From Microvirga terrae (GTDB lineage: Bacteria; Pseudomonadota; Alphaproteobacteria; Rhizobiales; Beijerinckiaceae): 64,000 bases of DNA. A program made the position numbers and the translations under genes. Positions 1 through 10,386 of this stretch are shown piece by piece. Each line of letters begins with the position of its first letter. The stretch's first letter is position 1. Under the pieces are notes generated by a model. That model saw nothing but the letters and a program-made list of their open reading frames with translations, was not told the origin of the DNA and did no database searches. Location: positions 3,222,001 through 3,286,000 of the forward strand of contig NZ_CP102845.1 in assembly GCF_013307435.2 (NCBI RefSeq), in the 5' to 3' direction.

Positions 1-341
1 GCCTTGACCGGCTCGCTCTTGGAGCGGACCTCGGAGATCATGGCACGGGCCACCTTCACCTTCACGCCGTCGGCGATCTCGACCTCGACATCGGCCGAAT
101 CCTCGAGGACCTTGGTCACCTTTCCGATGATGCCGCCGGACGTGACGACCGTATCGCCGCGTCGGACGTTCTTGATCATCTCCTGGTGGGCCTTCACCCG
201 GCGCTGCTGCGGACGGATGATCAGGAACCACATGATGACGAATATGAGGATGAATGGAACGAATTGAAGGATCATCTCCGTTCCGCCCCCGGCCGGGGCC
301 CCTTGTGCGAAGGCAGGTGAAATGAACAAGCGGCTCTCCAT
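1..341 (-). CDS. yajC: Preprotein translocase accessory subunit YajC (3' end cut by the window)
   Basis: Inner-membrane partner of SecDF in the Sec holotranslocon. Reading the minus strand from the ATG at 341 gives MESRLFISPAFAQ, then a hydrophobic segment at about residues 24-40 ending in IIRPQQRR, the hallmark of YajC, then a basic/KOW-like stretch with GDTVVTSGGIIGKV. About 113 codons are visible and the gene runs off the left edge; secD and secF would be expected next by family synteny. The short N-terminus before the membrane helix is common in alphaproteobacterial YajC. A second in-frame ATG at about 272 sits behind GGAACGGAG and is an alternative start. The gene is transcribed divergently from the DUF815 ATPase, and a candidate promoter lies at 409-436. 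Confidence 0.93.
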   Translation of the reverse strand, partial: MESRLFISPAFAQGAPAGGGTEMILQFVPFILIFVIMWFLIIRPQQRRVKAHQEMIKNVRRGDTVVTSGGIIGKVTKVLEDSADVEVEIADGVKVKVARAMISEVRSKSEPVK

Positions 342-633
342 GGATAAAGGCGCGTGGCAGGCCCGTTTTGGGCCCACCCGCGCCGGACGGGATTACAAAG
401 CGTGGCGGACTATACCCATCGACTCGCCGAAATCAATGAAGTTGAAGGCCTTTCCCAAGGCTCCTGCAGGGCTGCGGCCCTCCGGGGTCGGCCGCAGAGC
501 CGGTTTCGCAGGACCGCACCCCCGGGCCGAACCCGGCGCTCCCCTGCGACAGGCGGCATTTTTGCTCCGGAGCCGGATCCCCTTCGTGGAAAAATGCGCT
601 AAGCACGGCTTCCTCACCCATGCTTGAAGTCAG
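342..633. other. Divergent intergenic region between yajC and the DUF815 gene
   Basis: A 292 bp region with no convincing gene; the ORFs here are short and Arg/Pro/Ala-rich, as expected for GC-rich noncoding DNA. It holds the candidate yajC promoter (409-436). I see no clear promoter for the rightward gene. Confidence 0.6.
409..436 (-). promoter_or_regulatory. Candidate sigma70-type promoter for yajC
   Basis: On the minus strand TTGATT (431-436) and TATAGT (409-414) are separated by 16 nt and lie about 65 nt upstream of the yajC start. This is a pattern match only. Confidence 0.45.
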
Positions 634-1515
634 ATGCCCATGCCCGCCGATCTCACCTCTCCCGAATCCCTGGCGCTTTTGACGCGGATCGCCGAGGCCC
701 TGGAGCGCCTCACCCCCGCCACCGCGGCTCACGCCGACGTGACCGGAGCCGATGCCTTCGTCTGGCAGGCGGCCGGCCGCCGGCTTTCTCCCGTGCCGAA
801 GGTGAACCGGGTCGAGATGAGCCTCCTGCGCGGCATCGACCGGGTCCGGGACCAGCTGGCGGAGAACACGCACCGCTTCGCGCGAGGCCTGCCGGCGAAC
901 AACGCCCTGCTCTGGGGCGCCCGCGGCATGGGCAAATCGTCCCTGGTCAAGGCGGTCCATGCCGAGATCAACCACTCCAAGCCTGCCGATGCACGCCCCC
1001 TCAAGCTGATCGAGATCCACCGGGAGGATATCGAGACCCTGCCCGATCTCATGGGACTGCTGCGGGCCGACCCCCACCGCTTCATCGTGTTCTGCGACGA
1101 TCTCTCGTTCGATGCGGACGACACCTCCTACAAGTCGCTGAAGGCCGTGCTGGAAGGCGGCATCGAGGGCCGGCCCGACAACGTGATCTTCTACGCCACC
1201 TCGAACCGGCGCCACCTGCTGCCGCGCGACATGATGGAGAACGAGCGCTCGACCGCCATCAACCCGGGCGAGGCGGTCGAGGAGAAGGTCTCCCTGTCCG
1301 ACCGGTTCGGCCTCTGGCTCGGCTTCCACAAATGCAGCCAGGACGAGTATCTCGACATGGTCTTCGCCTATGTCGACCATCTCGGCCTCCAGGCGGACCG
1401 TGACGCCGTCCGCGCGGAGGCCCTGGAATGGGCCACCACCCGCGGCGCACGCTCGGGACGTACGGCCTGGCAGTTCATTCAGCATCTCGCCGGGCGCCTC
1501 GGCAAGGCGATCTGA
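634..1515 (+). CDS. DUF815-family AAA+ ATPase
   Basis: A 293-residue P-loop ATPase of the DUF815 family (PF05673), whose biological role is unsettled. A Walker A motif GARGMGKS is at residues 95-102 and a Walker B FIVFCDDL at about 150-157, followed by the family's YATSNRRHLLPRDM segment (sensor-1 region) and a C-terminal helical part with SGRTAWQF. The start could be ATG at 634 or the second ATG at 640; the SD is weak. It lies between yajC and the nlpD-like gene but on the opposite strand. A strong hairpin follows the stop codon. Confidence 0.85.
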   Translation: MPMPADLTSPESLALLTRIAEALERLTPATAAHADVTGADAFVWQAAGRRLSPVPKVNRVEMSLLRGIDRVRDQLAENTHRFARGLPANNALLWGARGMGKSSLVKAVHAEINHSKPADARPLKLIEIHREDIETLPDLMGLLRADPHRFIVFCDDLSFDADDTSYKSLKAVLEGGIEGRPDNVIFYATSNRRHLLPRDMMENERSTAINPGEAVEEKVSLSDRFGLWLGFHKCSQDEYLDMVFAYVDHLGLQADRDAVRAEALEWATTRGARSGRTAWQFIQHLAGRLGKAI

Positions 1516-1523
1516 AACGGCAA

Positions 1524-1552
1524 GGGGACGGTGGCTGAGCTCCACCGTCCCC
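1524..1552 (+). terminator. Hairpin between convergent genes
   Basis: Perfect 11-bp stem GGGGACGGTGG / CCACCGTCCCC with a 7-nt loop, 8 nt after the DUF815 stop codon. The downstream T-tract is weak (TCATTCG). It sits between two convergent genes and may act on both. Confidence 0.55.
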
Positions 1553-1602
1553 TCATTCGACCAGCTTCGACAGGCGGAAGCTGACCTGAACCGTTGATCC
1601 GA

Positions 1603-2685
1603 TCAGCCGCCGAGATGCTTCATGGGGTCAACCGGCTGGGCGCCCTTGCGGATCTCGAAGTGGAGCTGCGGCGAGGTCACGTTGCCGGTCTGGCCGGACG
1701 TGGCGATCACCTGGCCGCGCTTCACCTGCTCGCCGCGCTTGACGTTGAGCGAACCGTTATGGGCATAGGCCGAGACGAAGCCGTTCTCGTGCTTGATCAG
1801 GACGAGGTTGCCGTAGCCCTTCACTTCGCTGCCGGCATAGGTCACGGTGCCGGCCTCGGCCGCCTTGACCGGCGTGCCTTCGGGAACCGCGATATTGATG
1901 CCCTCGTTGCCGCCATTGGCGCCGAAACCGGCGATGACGCGGCCGCGGGCCGGCCAGCGGAAATCGCCGGAGACGCTTGCGGTCTGCTCGGGCTCTGCCA
2001 CCGGAGCCTTTGCGGCTTCCGGCTGCGGCGCCGGAGCGACCGGCTGCACGACGGCAGGCTTCACCGGCTCGGGCTGGGTCAGGGCGGCAACCTTGGGCTG
2101 CTCGACGACCGGCTTCGGAGCGGGCGCCAGAGGCTTCGGCGCGGACACGAGCGGCTCGTTCGTGGCGGACGCGACCTGCATCGGAGCTGACCTTGCGGGT
2201 GCGGCAGGAGCCGGAGCCTGAGCGGTCGACGTCATACCGGGGCGAACACGCTTCACCGGCTCGGCGGCGGCAACCGGCGTCGTGGCGGCCGGAGTCTTGG
2301 ACGTGTCGACGAGGCGGAATTTCGGCTGGCCGGCCGGCTGCGCCGGGACCGATTGAGCGACCGGCACGGGGCGCGGCTGGATCGGGGCGGGAGCGGCGGC
2401 GATGCGGGTGGGCTGCGGCAGGGGCTGGGACTGCACGGGCGGCAGGGCCTGGGCCTGCACCGACGGTGTCGGCATCGGGGCTGGGGCATAGGACGGCGTC
2501 GGCTGAGGCGAGGACGACGCGGTGGTGTCCATGCGCTCGCTGGCCGCGAAGGGATTTGAGAACGGGTTCTCGGCGAACCGCGCACTATCGGTACTGCAGG
2601 CTGCCGCCGCACTGCCGATCAAACCCACCAAGGCGATCCGCGACACCGCAACCCAATGCCCAGAACACTCACGCAACCGCATCAC
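1603..2685 (-). CDS. NlpD/DipM-like M23-fold lipoprotein, probably a non-catalytic amidase activator
   Basis: A 360-residue envelope protein. The N-terminus carries a lipoprotein signal (VGLIGSAAAACS lipobox, Cys near 30), followed by a long Pro/Ala/Val-rich linker (about 45-245) and a C-terminal LytM/M23 domain. The first metal-ligand position, normally a His in the G-x-H-x-G-I-D-I pattern, reads NEGINIA, as in NlpD/EnvC-type proteins that activate cell-wall amidases instead of cutting peptidoglycan. The later motifs SAYAHN and LHFEIRKG are present. I cannot see a LysM domain, which most NlpD relatives carry. It is the distal gene of the serS-surE-pcm run, 288 bp after pcm, and the gap holds a composite repeat. 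Confidence 0.82.
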   Translation of the reverse strand: MMRLRECSGHWVAVSRIALVGLIGSAAAACSTDSARFAENPFSNPFAASERMDTTASSSPQPTPSYAPAPMPTPSVQAQALPPVQSQPLPQPTRIAAAPAPIQPRPVPVAQSVPAQPAGQPKFRLVDTSKTPAATTPVAAAEPVKRVRPGMTSTAQAPAPAAPARSAPMQVASATNEPLVSAPKPLAPAPKPVVEQPKVAALTQPEPVKPAVVQPVAPAPQPEAAKAPVAEPEQTASVSGDFRWPARGRVIAGFGANGGNEGINIAVPEGTPVKAAEAGTVTYAGSEVKGYGNLVLIKHENGFVSAYAHNGSLNVKRGEQVKRGQVIATSGQTGNVTSPQLHFEIRKGAQPVDPMKHLGG

Positions 2686-2841
2686 TCAACCCCAACCGAA
2701 CGCAACTCGATGGAGCCATTAAAAGCCTGTTCAGGTTAAGCATCGGTTGACGCTGCGTGGATTCTCGTAACCTTGTCCGAAAAAATTTGGTTCGGTTCGG
2801 AACACTCCCAAAAGCCGACATGTTTTTGGCCCGATTCCCTG

Positions 2842-2977
2842 GCGCATCGGACGCGAGAGTGGACTTGCACTTCTGGGACCGACCCGATGCTTCTTTCTGA
2901 ATAAGCGCATCGCTGGGCGCGGAAAACCGGGCCCATTTTTCACTGACGCGGCCCGCTGGGTCCGCACGATGCGCTAG
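2842..2977 (+). repeat. Composite palindromic repeat, copy 1
   Basis: About 136 nt built from two palindromic modules: one bounded by GCATCGG and CCGATGCT, one bounded by GCGCATCG and CGATGCGC and ending in CTAG. The reverse complement of 50345-50479 aligns over its full length, except that the inner part of the second module is inverted. The CTA at 2974-2976 is the pcm stop codon (TAG). Confidence 0.75.
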
Positions 2978-3657
2978 AGGGTCGCCGCAACGCCGGTGAC
3001 GAGAGGCGAAATGCGCAATGATGCGCCGAACGTCTGCGTCAGCGCACCCTCGGCGTCGCGGTCGATCCGCACGAGATGGGGCCCGCTCTCCTTCGTGATC
3101 GCGCCGATCAGACGGCTGCCCGGGCCGAGGAGAGACGTGACGGTCTGTGGGATCTCGGGGCGTGCGCCGTTGAGCAGAATGCGGTCGAAGCGGTCCCGGA
3201 CACGCGCCGCCAATCCGTCTCCCACCTCCAGCCGGACCTTGTCCGCGTCGACGATCTTGAGATGCTGCGCCGCGCTCTCCGCCAAGGTGTTGAAGCGCTC
3301 GACGCTGGTGACCTCGGCGCCGAGCCTCGCCAGCAGCGCCGTCACGTAGCCGCTGCCGGTTCCGATCTCCAGCACGCGCTGACCCGGCTGGACACCGAGC
3401 GCCAGCAGCATGGCCGCGACCGTCGCCGGTCCCGTCATGGTCTGGCCGCAGGGCAACGGCAGGGCGACATCCGTGCGCGCCAGGTCGGTGAAGCGGCGCG
3501 GCGCGAACACCTCGCGAGGCACGAGCTCCATCGCGCGCAGCAGCGCCGTGTCGCGGATGCCTTTGGCGCGCAGGGACAGGATGAAGGACGCAGCACCGAT
3601 CGCCTCCTGCTCGTCGCGGGGCTCCGCTTCAGGCAGGAAAGGCATGTCCTGGTTCAT
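2974..3657 (-). CDS. pcm: Protein-L-isoaspartate O-methyltransferase
   Basis: Repairs isoaspartyl residues in damaged proteins using S-adenosylmethionine. The 227-residue protein has the family features: a PLPCGQTMTGPATVAAML segment and the SAM-binding motif VLEIGTGSGYVTALL near residues 93-107. The start is ATG at 3657, 13 nt after the surE stop, in the usual surE-pcm pairing. The stop codon TAG lies inside the end of the composite repeat, so insertion of the repeat may have reset the C-terminus. Confidence 0.93.
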   Translation of the reverse strand: MNQDMPFLPEAEPRDEQEAIGAASFILSLRAKGIRDTALLRAMELVPREVFAPRRFTDLARTDVALPLPCGQTMTGPATVAAMLLALGVQPGQRVLEIGTGSGYVTALLARLGAEVTSVERFNTLAESAAQHLKIVDADKVRLEVGDGLAARVRDRFDRILLNGARPEIPQTVTSLLGPGSRLIGAITKESGPHLVRIDRDAEGALTQTFGASLRISPLVTGVAATL

Positions 3658-3670
3658 CGCGCCGGCACCC

Positions 3671-4435
3671 TCATCGGTCGAAAGCCTGCGCGTAGCGCGT
3701 CAGCGTCGGCTCGTCGGTCATGTCGATGCGCAGCGGCGTCACGGCAATGCGCCGATGGGCGATCGCCCACAGATCGGTGCCGTTGCCGGGCGTGAAGGGC
3801 CGGCGCTCGAACGCGATCCAGAAATAGGGATTGCCGCGTCCGTCGCGGCGCTCGTCGAGGCGCAGAAGCTCCTGCGTGCGCTGCCCCTGGTTGACGAGAG
3901 CCGTTCCCTCGACCTCGTCGGGCTCGCAATCCGGAAAATTCACATTGACCAGGATGCCCTTGTCGATTCCGGCCTCGAGGATCCGACGCACGACCTTGGG
4001 GCCGTGGTGCTCGGCGCAGTGCCAGCGCGGCGCGTTGCGCGTGCCGGGTCCGTAGGCCTGGGATAGGGCAATGGATGGGATGCCCAGGATCGTGCCCTCG
4101 ATGGCTCCCGCAACCGTCCCCGAATAGGTCACGTCCTCAGCCACGTTCTGTCCCCGGTTGACCCCGGAGAGAACGAGGTCGGGCCTGGCGTCCTGCATGA
4201 GATGACGCACGCCCATGATCACGCAGTCGGTCGGCGTTCCCTTCACGGCGAAGTGCCGCTCCGAGATCTCGCGCAGGCGCAGAGGATCATTGAGGGACAG
4301 CGAGTGGGCGACGCCGCTCTGGTCGGTCTCGGGCGCGACGACCCACACGTCGTCCGAGAGGTTGCGGGCGATCGCCTCCAGGGTCTTCAGGCCAGGAGCA
4401 TGAATGCCGTCGTCGTTGGTGCAGAGAATGCGCAT
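3671..4435 (-). CDS. surE: 5'/3'-nucleotidase SurE
   Basis: Metal-dependent nucleoside monophosphate phosphatase of the survival protein family, 254 residues. It starts [10 protein letters not shown] with the metal-binding Asp pair at residues 8-9, and has GTPTDCV and SGVNRGQN motifs. I chose ATG 4435 because the family N-terminus begins exactly here; the longer reading frame upstream is just the opposite frame through serS. The start lies 1 nt after the serS stop, so the two are translationally coupled. Confidence 0.95.
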   Translation of the reverse strand: MRILCTNDDGIHAPGLKTLEAIARNLSDDVWVVAPETDQSGVAHSLSLNDPLRLREISERHFAVKGTPTDCVIMGVRHLMQDARPDLVLSGVNRGQNVAEDVTYSGTVAGAIEGTILGIPSIALSQAYGPGTRNAPRWHCAEHHGPKVVRRILEAGIDKGILVNVNFPDCEPDEVEGTALVNQGQRTQELLRLDERRDGRGNPYFWIAFERRPFTPGNGTDLWAIAHRRIAVTPLRIDMTDEPTLTRYAQAFDR

Positions 4436-4436
4436 G

Positions 4437-5798
4437 TCAGGCCTGACGTTCGATGCGGGCCATCCCGCCCATGTAGGGCTGCAGCGCCGACGGAATCGCA
4501 ACGCTGCCGTCCTCGTTCTGGTAGTTCTCGAGAACGGCCACGAGCGTGCGGCCGACCGCGAGCCCGGAGCCGTTGAGCGTATGCACGAAACGCGGCTGCT
4601 TCTCGCCCGCGGCGCGGTAGCGCGCATTCATGCGGCGGGCCTGGAAATCCGAACAGACCGAGCAGCTCGAGATCTCGCGGTACATGCCTTGCCCCGGCAG
4701 CCACACCTCGATGTCGTAGGTCTTGGTCGACGAGAAACCCATGTCGCCCGTGCAGAGCGTCATGGTGCGGAACGGAAGCTCCAGCTTCTTCAGCACGTTC
4801 TCGGCGCTCGCGAGCATGCGCTCGTGCTCGTTGGCGGACGTTTCGGGCGTGGTGATCGAGACGAGTTCGCACTTCACGAACTGGTGCTGGCGGATCATGC
4901 CGCGGGTGTCGCGCCCGGCGGATCCGGCCTCGGCGCGGAAGCTCGGGGTCAGCGCCGTGAAGCGCAGCGGAAGCTGCTCCTCCGAAAGGATCTGCTCGCG
5001 CACGAGGTTGGTGAGCGTGACCTCTGCGGTCGGGATCATGCCGTAGCGCGTGTCCTTGATCATCCTGCCGATGGCCTCGCGCGGCTGCCCGTCGAGGGCC
5101 GCCTGCACGACCTGTTCCAACGTATTCCCGGGGAAGGCCCAGAACTGGTCGTCCTCGAATTTCGGCAGCTGCGCCGTGCCGAACATGGCGTCATCGCGCA
5201 CCAGCAGCGGTGGGTTCACTTCCGTGTAGCCGTGCTCGGTCGTGTGCAGGTCGATCATGAACTGCCCGAGCGCCCGCTCGAGCCGGGCCAGTGCGCCCTT
5301 GAGCACCACGAAGCGCGAGCCGGAGAGCTTCGCGGCCGTCTCGAAATCCATCAGACCGAGGGCCTCGCCGAGCTCGAAATGCTGCTTGGCGCTGTTGAGG
5401 GTCGGCGGCGTGCCGAAGCGGTGACGCTCCACATTGCCGTGCTCGTCCAGTCCGAACGGGACATCCTCTTTGGGAATGTTGGGAATCGCCGAAAGGGCCT
5501 CGAACAAGGCCTTTTCGGCGGCGCGCTCGGCCTCCTCCAGGTCCGGCGTCGTTTCCTTGATCCGGGCGACCTCGGCCATCAGCTCCTGGGCCCGCGCCTC
5601 GTCCTTTTTCGCCTTGGCCTGGCCGATTTCCTTGGACAGGGCGTTACGGCGCTCGGTGGCGGCCTGCAGGGCGGAAACGGCGCTCTTGCGCCGGTCGTCG
5701 AGGGCGATCAGCTGCGCGGACAGGGGCTCCATGCCCCGGTTCCGGAGGCCTTGGTCGAAAGCCGCGGGGTTCTCGCGGATGGAACGGATGTCGTGCAT
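4437..5798 (-). CDS. serS: Seryl-tRNA synthetase
   Basis: Charges tRNA-Ser, 453 residues, cytoplasmic class II synthetase. It starts [18 protein letters not shown]. The N-terminal coiled-coil arm spans about residues 30-110, and the class II catalytic core has motif 2 around [14 protein letters not shown] and motif 3 around [18 protein letters not shown]. It is about 105 nt downstream of tatC and directly upstream of surE on the same strand, the usual alphaproteobacterial order. Confidence 0.97.
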   Translation of the reverse strand: MHDIRSIRENPAAFDQGLRNRGMEPLSAQLIALDDRRKSAVSALQAATERRNALSKEIGQAKAKKDEARAQELMAEVARIKETTPDLEEAERAAEKALFEALSAIPNIPKEDVPFGLDEHGNVERHRFGTPPTLNSAKQHFELGEALGLMDFETAAKLSGSRFVVLKGALARLERALGQFMIDLHTTEHGYTEVNPPLLVRDDAMFGTAQLPKFEDDQFWAFPGNTLEQVVQAALDGQPREAIGRMIKDTRYGMIPTAEVTLTNLVREQILSEEQLPLRFTALTPSFRAEAGSAGRDTRGMIRQHQFVKCELVSITTPETSANEHERMLASAENVLKKLELPFRTMTLCTGDMGFSSTKTYDIEVWLPGQGMYREISSCSVCSDFQARRMNARYRAAGEKQPRFVHTLNGSGLAVGRTLVAVLENYQNEDGSVAIPSALQPYMGGMARIERQA

Positions 5799-5903
5799 GG
5801 GATCAGGACCTGCTTCGTCAGGCAGTCCCGCCCATCAGAACAAGACCGCCCCTTCAACTCTTGCCGAGGACGGCGGCCGATGCGAGGGACCTCTTCGAGG
5901 CCC

Positions 5904-6707
5904 CTACTCCTCTGCCGCGCGCGCGGCCTCGGCCTCCGCACGCTTCTTCTCGACCATGGTGACGGAGAAGATGGATGCCTCGTAAAGAAGCAAGGTGGGG
6001 ATCGCAAGGGCGAACTGGCTGATCACGTCCGGCGGCGTGAGAACCGCCGCGATCACGAACACGATGACCACGGCGTAGCGACGCTTGTCCTTGAGGAACT
6101 GCGAGTCGATGATCCCGGCCCGGGCCAGAAGGGTCAGGACGACCGGCAGCTGGAAGCAGATGCCGAACGCGAAGATGAGCGTCATGATCAGTGACAGGTA
6201 CTCGCTGACCTTGGGCAGGAACTCGATGCTGGGGCTCGTATCCGTAGCCAATTGCTGCATGCCCACGGAGAACCGCATGAGCAGCGGCATGGCGATGAAA
6301 TACACGCAGGCCGCCCCGACGACGAAGAGGACCGGGGTCGCGATCAGGTACGGCACAAAGGCCCGACGCTCGTTCTTGTAGAGACCGGGCGCGACGAACT
6401 TGTAGATCTGCATGGCGATGACCGGAAAGGCCATGAAGCCGGCCCCGAAGGCCGCAACCTGAATCTGGGTGAACAGATATTCGAGGCCGTGCGTATAGAC
6501 CAGGTGAGCCCGCTCCGGCGAGCCGACCGCCAGGACGTAGGGCCAGACCAGCGCGTTGTAGATGTATTTGGCGGCGGCGAAGCAGACGAAGAACATCACC
6601 ACGAAGGCGGCGAGCGCCTTGATCAGGCGCGAGCGCAACTCGGTCAGATGCTCGATCAGAGGCGCGCGCGATGCCTCGACCTCATCCTCTTCAACGGCGG
6701 TGGTCAT
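5904..6707 (-). CDS. tatC: Twin-arginine translocase subunit TatC
   Basis: Core receptor of the Tat pathway for folded proteins, 267 residues. The family signature HLTELRSRL is at residues 20-28, followed by six predicted membrane segments, the FVAPGLYKNERR loop with the conserved Glu, and LTPPDVISQ near residue 220. Its start codon overlaps the tatB stop by 4 nt (ATGA). The C-terminal tail is Lys/Glu/Ala-rich. Confidence 0.97.
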   Translation of the reverse strand: MTTAVEEDEVEASRAPLIEHLTELRSRLIKALAAFVVMFFVCFAAAKYIYNALVWPYVLAVGSPERAHLVYTHGLEYLFTQIQVAAFGAGFMAFPVIAMQIYKFVAPGLYKNERRAFVPYLIATPVLFVVGAACVYFIAMPLLMRFSVGMQQLATDTSPSIEFLPKVSEYLSLIMTLIFAFGICFQLPVVLTLLARAGIIDSQFLKDKRRYAVVIVFVIAAVLTPPDVISQFALAIPTLLLYEASIFSVTMVEKKRAEAEAARAAEE

Positions 6708-7330
6708 CCGGCTTTTGCGTCCGCTTTTCTGGGCTGTTCTGAAAGTTGTTCGGCGAGGGCCGCCTGCTGGGCCTCGTACTCGGCCTCGCGGCGCAGGGAC
6801 TCGGCGATCTCGGCGGCCGGATCGACCAGCGGGGGCGCCGGCAGGTCGACGAGCGGATCCACGGGACGCGAATCCACAGGATCCGGCGCCCGCCCCTCCA
6901 CGACGGCCTGGACCGTTGCGTCGGAGGCCGCAGGAACAGGCGGCGGCGCATCGGCCACCGCCGGCTGATCGGATGTCACGGGCCCGGAGGTCACTTGCGG
7001 AACGTCCGCCTCGTTCGCCGGCTTGGGGGCCTTTTCAGGCGCCTCGATCGAGGTCTTCAGCTCGTCCCGGATCGTCTGGATCGGGTTGAAGTCCGTGCTG
7101 CCGATGGAGGTGACGGAATCGTTCACGCCCTGGAGCTGCTTCTTGACCTCGTCGAGTTCGGCCTCGCGCATGGCCTCGTTGAATTGCCCCTGGAACTCCG
7201 CCGCCATGCGGCGAAGCTTTCCGGTCACCTGCCCGACGGTCCGCAGGGCCTTGGGCAGATCCTTCGGGCCGATCACGATCAGCGCAACGGCACCGATCAC
7301 CATGATCTCACCCCAGCTCATGTCCAACAT
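6704..7330 (-). CDS. tatB: Sec-independent translocase subunit TatB
   Basis: A 208-residue single-span membrane protein that receives Tat substrates together with TatC. The N-terminus MLDMSWGEIMVIGAVALIVIG followed by PKDLPKALR is the TatB pattern, with an amphipathic helix at about residues 28-60. The acidic/Pro-rich C-terminal tail (about 90-208) is long, as in other Rhizobiales. It lies 73 nt after tatA and overlaps tatC. Confidence 0.95.
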   Translation of the reverse strand: MLDMSWGEIMVIGAVALIVIGPKDLPKALRTVGQVTGKLRRMAAEFQGQFNEAMREAELDEVKKQLQGVNDSVTSIGSTDFNPIQTIRDELKTSIEAPEKAPKPANEADVPQVTSGPVTSDQPAVADAPPPVPAASDATVQAVVEGRAPDPVDSRPVDPLVDLPAPPLVDPAAEIAESLRREAEYEAQQAALAEQLSEQPRKADAKAG

Positions 7331-7403
7331 GACGTGGCCTCGAACCTGCCCTTTACGTACTCACGCGTACTGACACGCCGCGAATGGCGGCGGCGCACGA
7401 AGC

Positions 7404-7646
7404 TCAGCCGACCTTGTGGTCCGTCGTCGCGGTGCTCGTGGGAGCGCCGGCCTGATGGTCGATGGTCCGGACGGGCTCCGCCGGCTGCACCGGCTTTGCC
7501 GGGGTGTCGTCCTCGGACATGCCCTTCTTGAAGGCTTTGATGCCCTTCGCGACGTCTCCCATCATGTCGGAGATCTTCCCGCGTCCGAACAGCAGGACGA
7601 CGATCAGACCCACGACGATCCAGTGCCAAATACTCGTGCCACCCAT
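7404..7646 (-). CDS. tatA: Sec-independent translocase subunit TatA
   Basis: Pore-forming Tat component, 80 residues. I chose the ATG at 7646 because AGGAGG lies 7 nt upstream and the protein then starts [21 protein letters not shown], the normal TatA helix, followed by the amphipathic [21 protein letters not shown]. The longer reading frame to 7685 would add 13 residues before this and is unlikely. It is the first gene of tatABC-serS-surE-pcm. Confidence 0.96.
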   Translation of the reverse strand: MGGTSIWHWIVVGLIVVLLFGRGKISDMMGDVAKGIKAFKKGMSEDDTPAKPVQPAEPVRTIDHQAGAPTSTATTDHKVG

Positions 7647-7703
7647 GGCAATTCCTCCTGCGCCCGAAAAGGCGCGGTCTTTCAATGTGAACTCGTCGCC
7701 AAC

Positions 7704-8824
<1,121 letters not shown>

Positions 8825-8828
<4 letters not shown>

Positions 8829-9544
8829 TCCTGGCCCGCCTCGGTCTCGTGCATGTCCAGGGGCTGGAGCGGCTCGTCCTCGAGCGGATCCTCGTCCTCG
8901 CGCAGGGCGTCGGCGTCGGAAGGCGTGGGCACCGAGAGGTCGGACGGAACGCGTCCCTCGATGAAGCCCGCGCCCTTGAGTTCCTCGAGGCCTGGCAGAT
9001 CCTCGATGGCATCGAGCCCGAAATGCTCCAGGAAGCCGGGCGTCGTGCCGTAGGTCACCGGGCGGCCGGGCGCCTTCCTGCGCCCCCTCAGGCGGATCCA
9101 GCCCGTCTCCAACAGGGTATCGACCGTCCCCTTGGACGTGGCGACGCCGCGGATCTCCTCGATCTCCGCGCGGGTCACCGGCTGGTGATAGGCGATGATC
9201 GCGAGGGTTTCCATGGCGGCGCGCGAGAGCCGGCGCTGATCGACCACGTCGCGCGCGAGCACGAAGGACAGGTCGCTCGCCGTCCGGAAGGTCCATTTGC
9301 CGGCCACCCGGACGAGGTTGACGCCCCGCAGCGCGTAGAGCTCGGTCAGGTCCTGGAGAATCCTCTCCACGTCCGCACCTTCCGGCAACCGGCCGCTCAG
9401 CTCCTGGGCGCTCAGGGGCGCGGGAGCGGCGAACAGGAGCGCCTCGGCGATCCGCATGGCCTCGCCGTGATCGGGAACATGGCTGACCTCGGGAGCCTCG
9501 GTGTCGGGCGTGGGGCCGGTATCGTCCTGCATGTCGGGCAGCAT
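8825..9544 (-). CDS. scpB: Segregation and condensation protein B
   Basis: Winged-helix subunit of the SMC-ScpAB condensin-like complex, 239 residues. Conserved stretches are ALLFAAPAPLSAQELSGRL, AMETLAIIAYHQPVTRAEI and GRPVTYGTT. The start is ATG 9544 (MLPDMQDD), 1 nt after the scpA stop codon; the second ATG at 9532 is possible. The C-terminus has an acidic extension after the second winged-helix domain. It overlaps the downstream ATPase gene. Confidence 0.93.
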
Positions 9545-9545
9545 C

Positions 9546-10346
9546 CTAAATTCCTGCCTGGGCCGGGTCCGCCACCGGCTTGACCCAGACGGGAGCGAAG
9601 GCCTCGTCCTGCCGGACCGTGAGCTTGCCCTCGCGCACCATCTCCAGGGTCGCGGACAGGGCCGAGGCCAGAACGGTCGGACGCATGGCAGGCTCGACCA
9701 TGTATTCGACGAGATAGGTGTCGAGGGTCACCCAGTCGCTCAGGTGACCCACCAGGCGCTCCAGGGCATCGCGCGCATCGACCAGGGACCAGACAGTCCG
9801 CTTGTGCAGGGACACCCTGGCGTTGAACTGGATCTGCCGCTGCTGGGCATAGGCCTTGAGAAGATCGTAGAGGCTCGCCTCGTAGCGGGAATTACGATTG
9901 ACGATCACGGGCTCGGGCGCCCCGCGGGCGAAGACGTCCCGGCCGAGCCAGGCGCGCTCGCCCATCTTCTTGGCGGCCTCGCGGATCGCCTCCAGACGTC
10001 GCAGGCGCAGGGCAAGCGCCGTGGCGAGATCCTCAGCGCTGGGCTCCTCGCCCTTGGGCGGTTCGGGCAGCAGGAGGCGCGACTTGAGGTAGGCGAGCCA
10101 AGCCGCCATCACCAGATAGTCGGCCGCCAGCTCCAGGCGCATGCGGCGCGCCTCCTCGATGAAGGCGATGTACTGCTCGGCCAGCGCCAGGATCGAGATG
10201 CGGTGGAGGTCCACCTTCTGGCGCCGGGCCAGTTCCAGCAGCAGGTCGAGCGGTCCTTCGAACCCGTCCACGTCGACGAGAAGGGCGGGCTCGCTCTCGG
10301 CCCGCTCCGTGCGTTCGACATCCTCGAAGGGTAAAGGGTTTGCCAT
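9546..10346 (-). CDS. scpA: Segregation and condensation protein A (kleisin)
   Basis: Kleisin that bridges SMC and ScpB in chromosome segregation, 266 residues. The N-terminal FEGPLDLLLELARRQKVDL is the family signature, followed by YLVMAAWLAYLKSRLLLP; the C-terminal winged helix is at about 190-255. Its reading frame ends directly at scpB (TAGGATG), and it follows nagZ by 40 nt on the same strand. Confidence 0.94.
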   Translation of the reverse strand: MANPLPFEDVERTERAESEPALLVDVDGFEGPLDLLLELARRQKVDLHRISILALAEQYIAFIEEARRMRLELAADYLVMAAWLAYLKSRLLLPEPPKGEEPSAEDLATALALRLRRLEAIREAAKKMGERAWLGRDVFARGAPEPVIVNRNSRYEASLYDLLKAYAQQRQIQFNARVSLHKRTVWSLVDARDALERLVGHLSDWVTLDTYLVEYMVEPAMRPTVLASALSATLEMVREGKLTVRQDEAFAPVWVKPVADPAQAGI

Positions 10347-10386
10347 GGACCTTGCTCAACTCATGAGGTTCGAAGCTTCATAAGCT

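Noticed and set aside
4404..6194. 596-codon plus-strand ORF opposite serS and tatC
   Set aside because: Arg/Gly/Ala-rich mirror of GC-rich coding DNA; the minus strand carries recognised serS and tatC.
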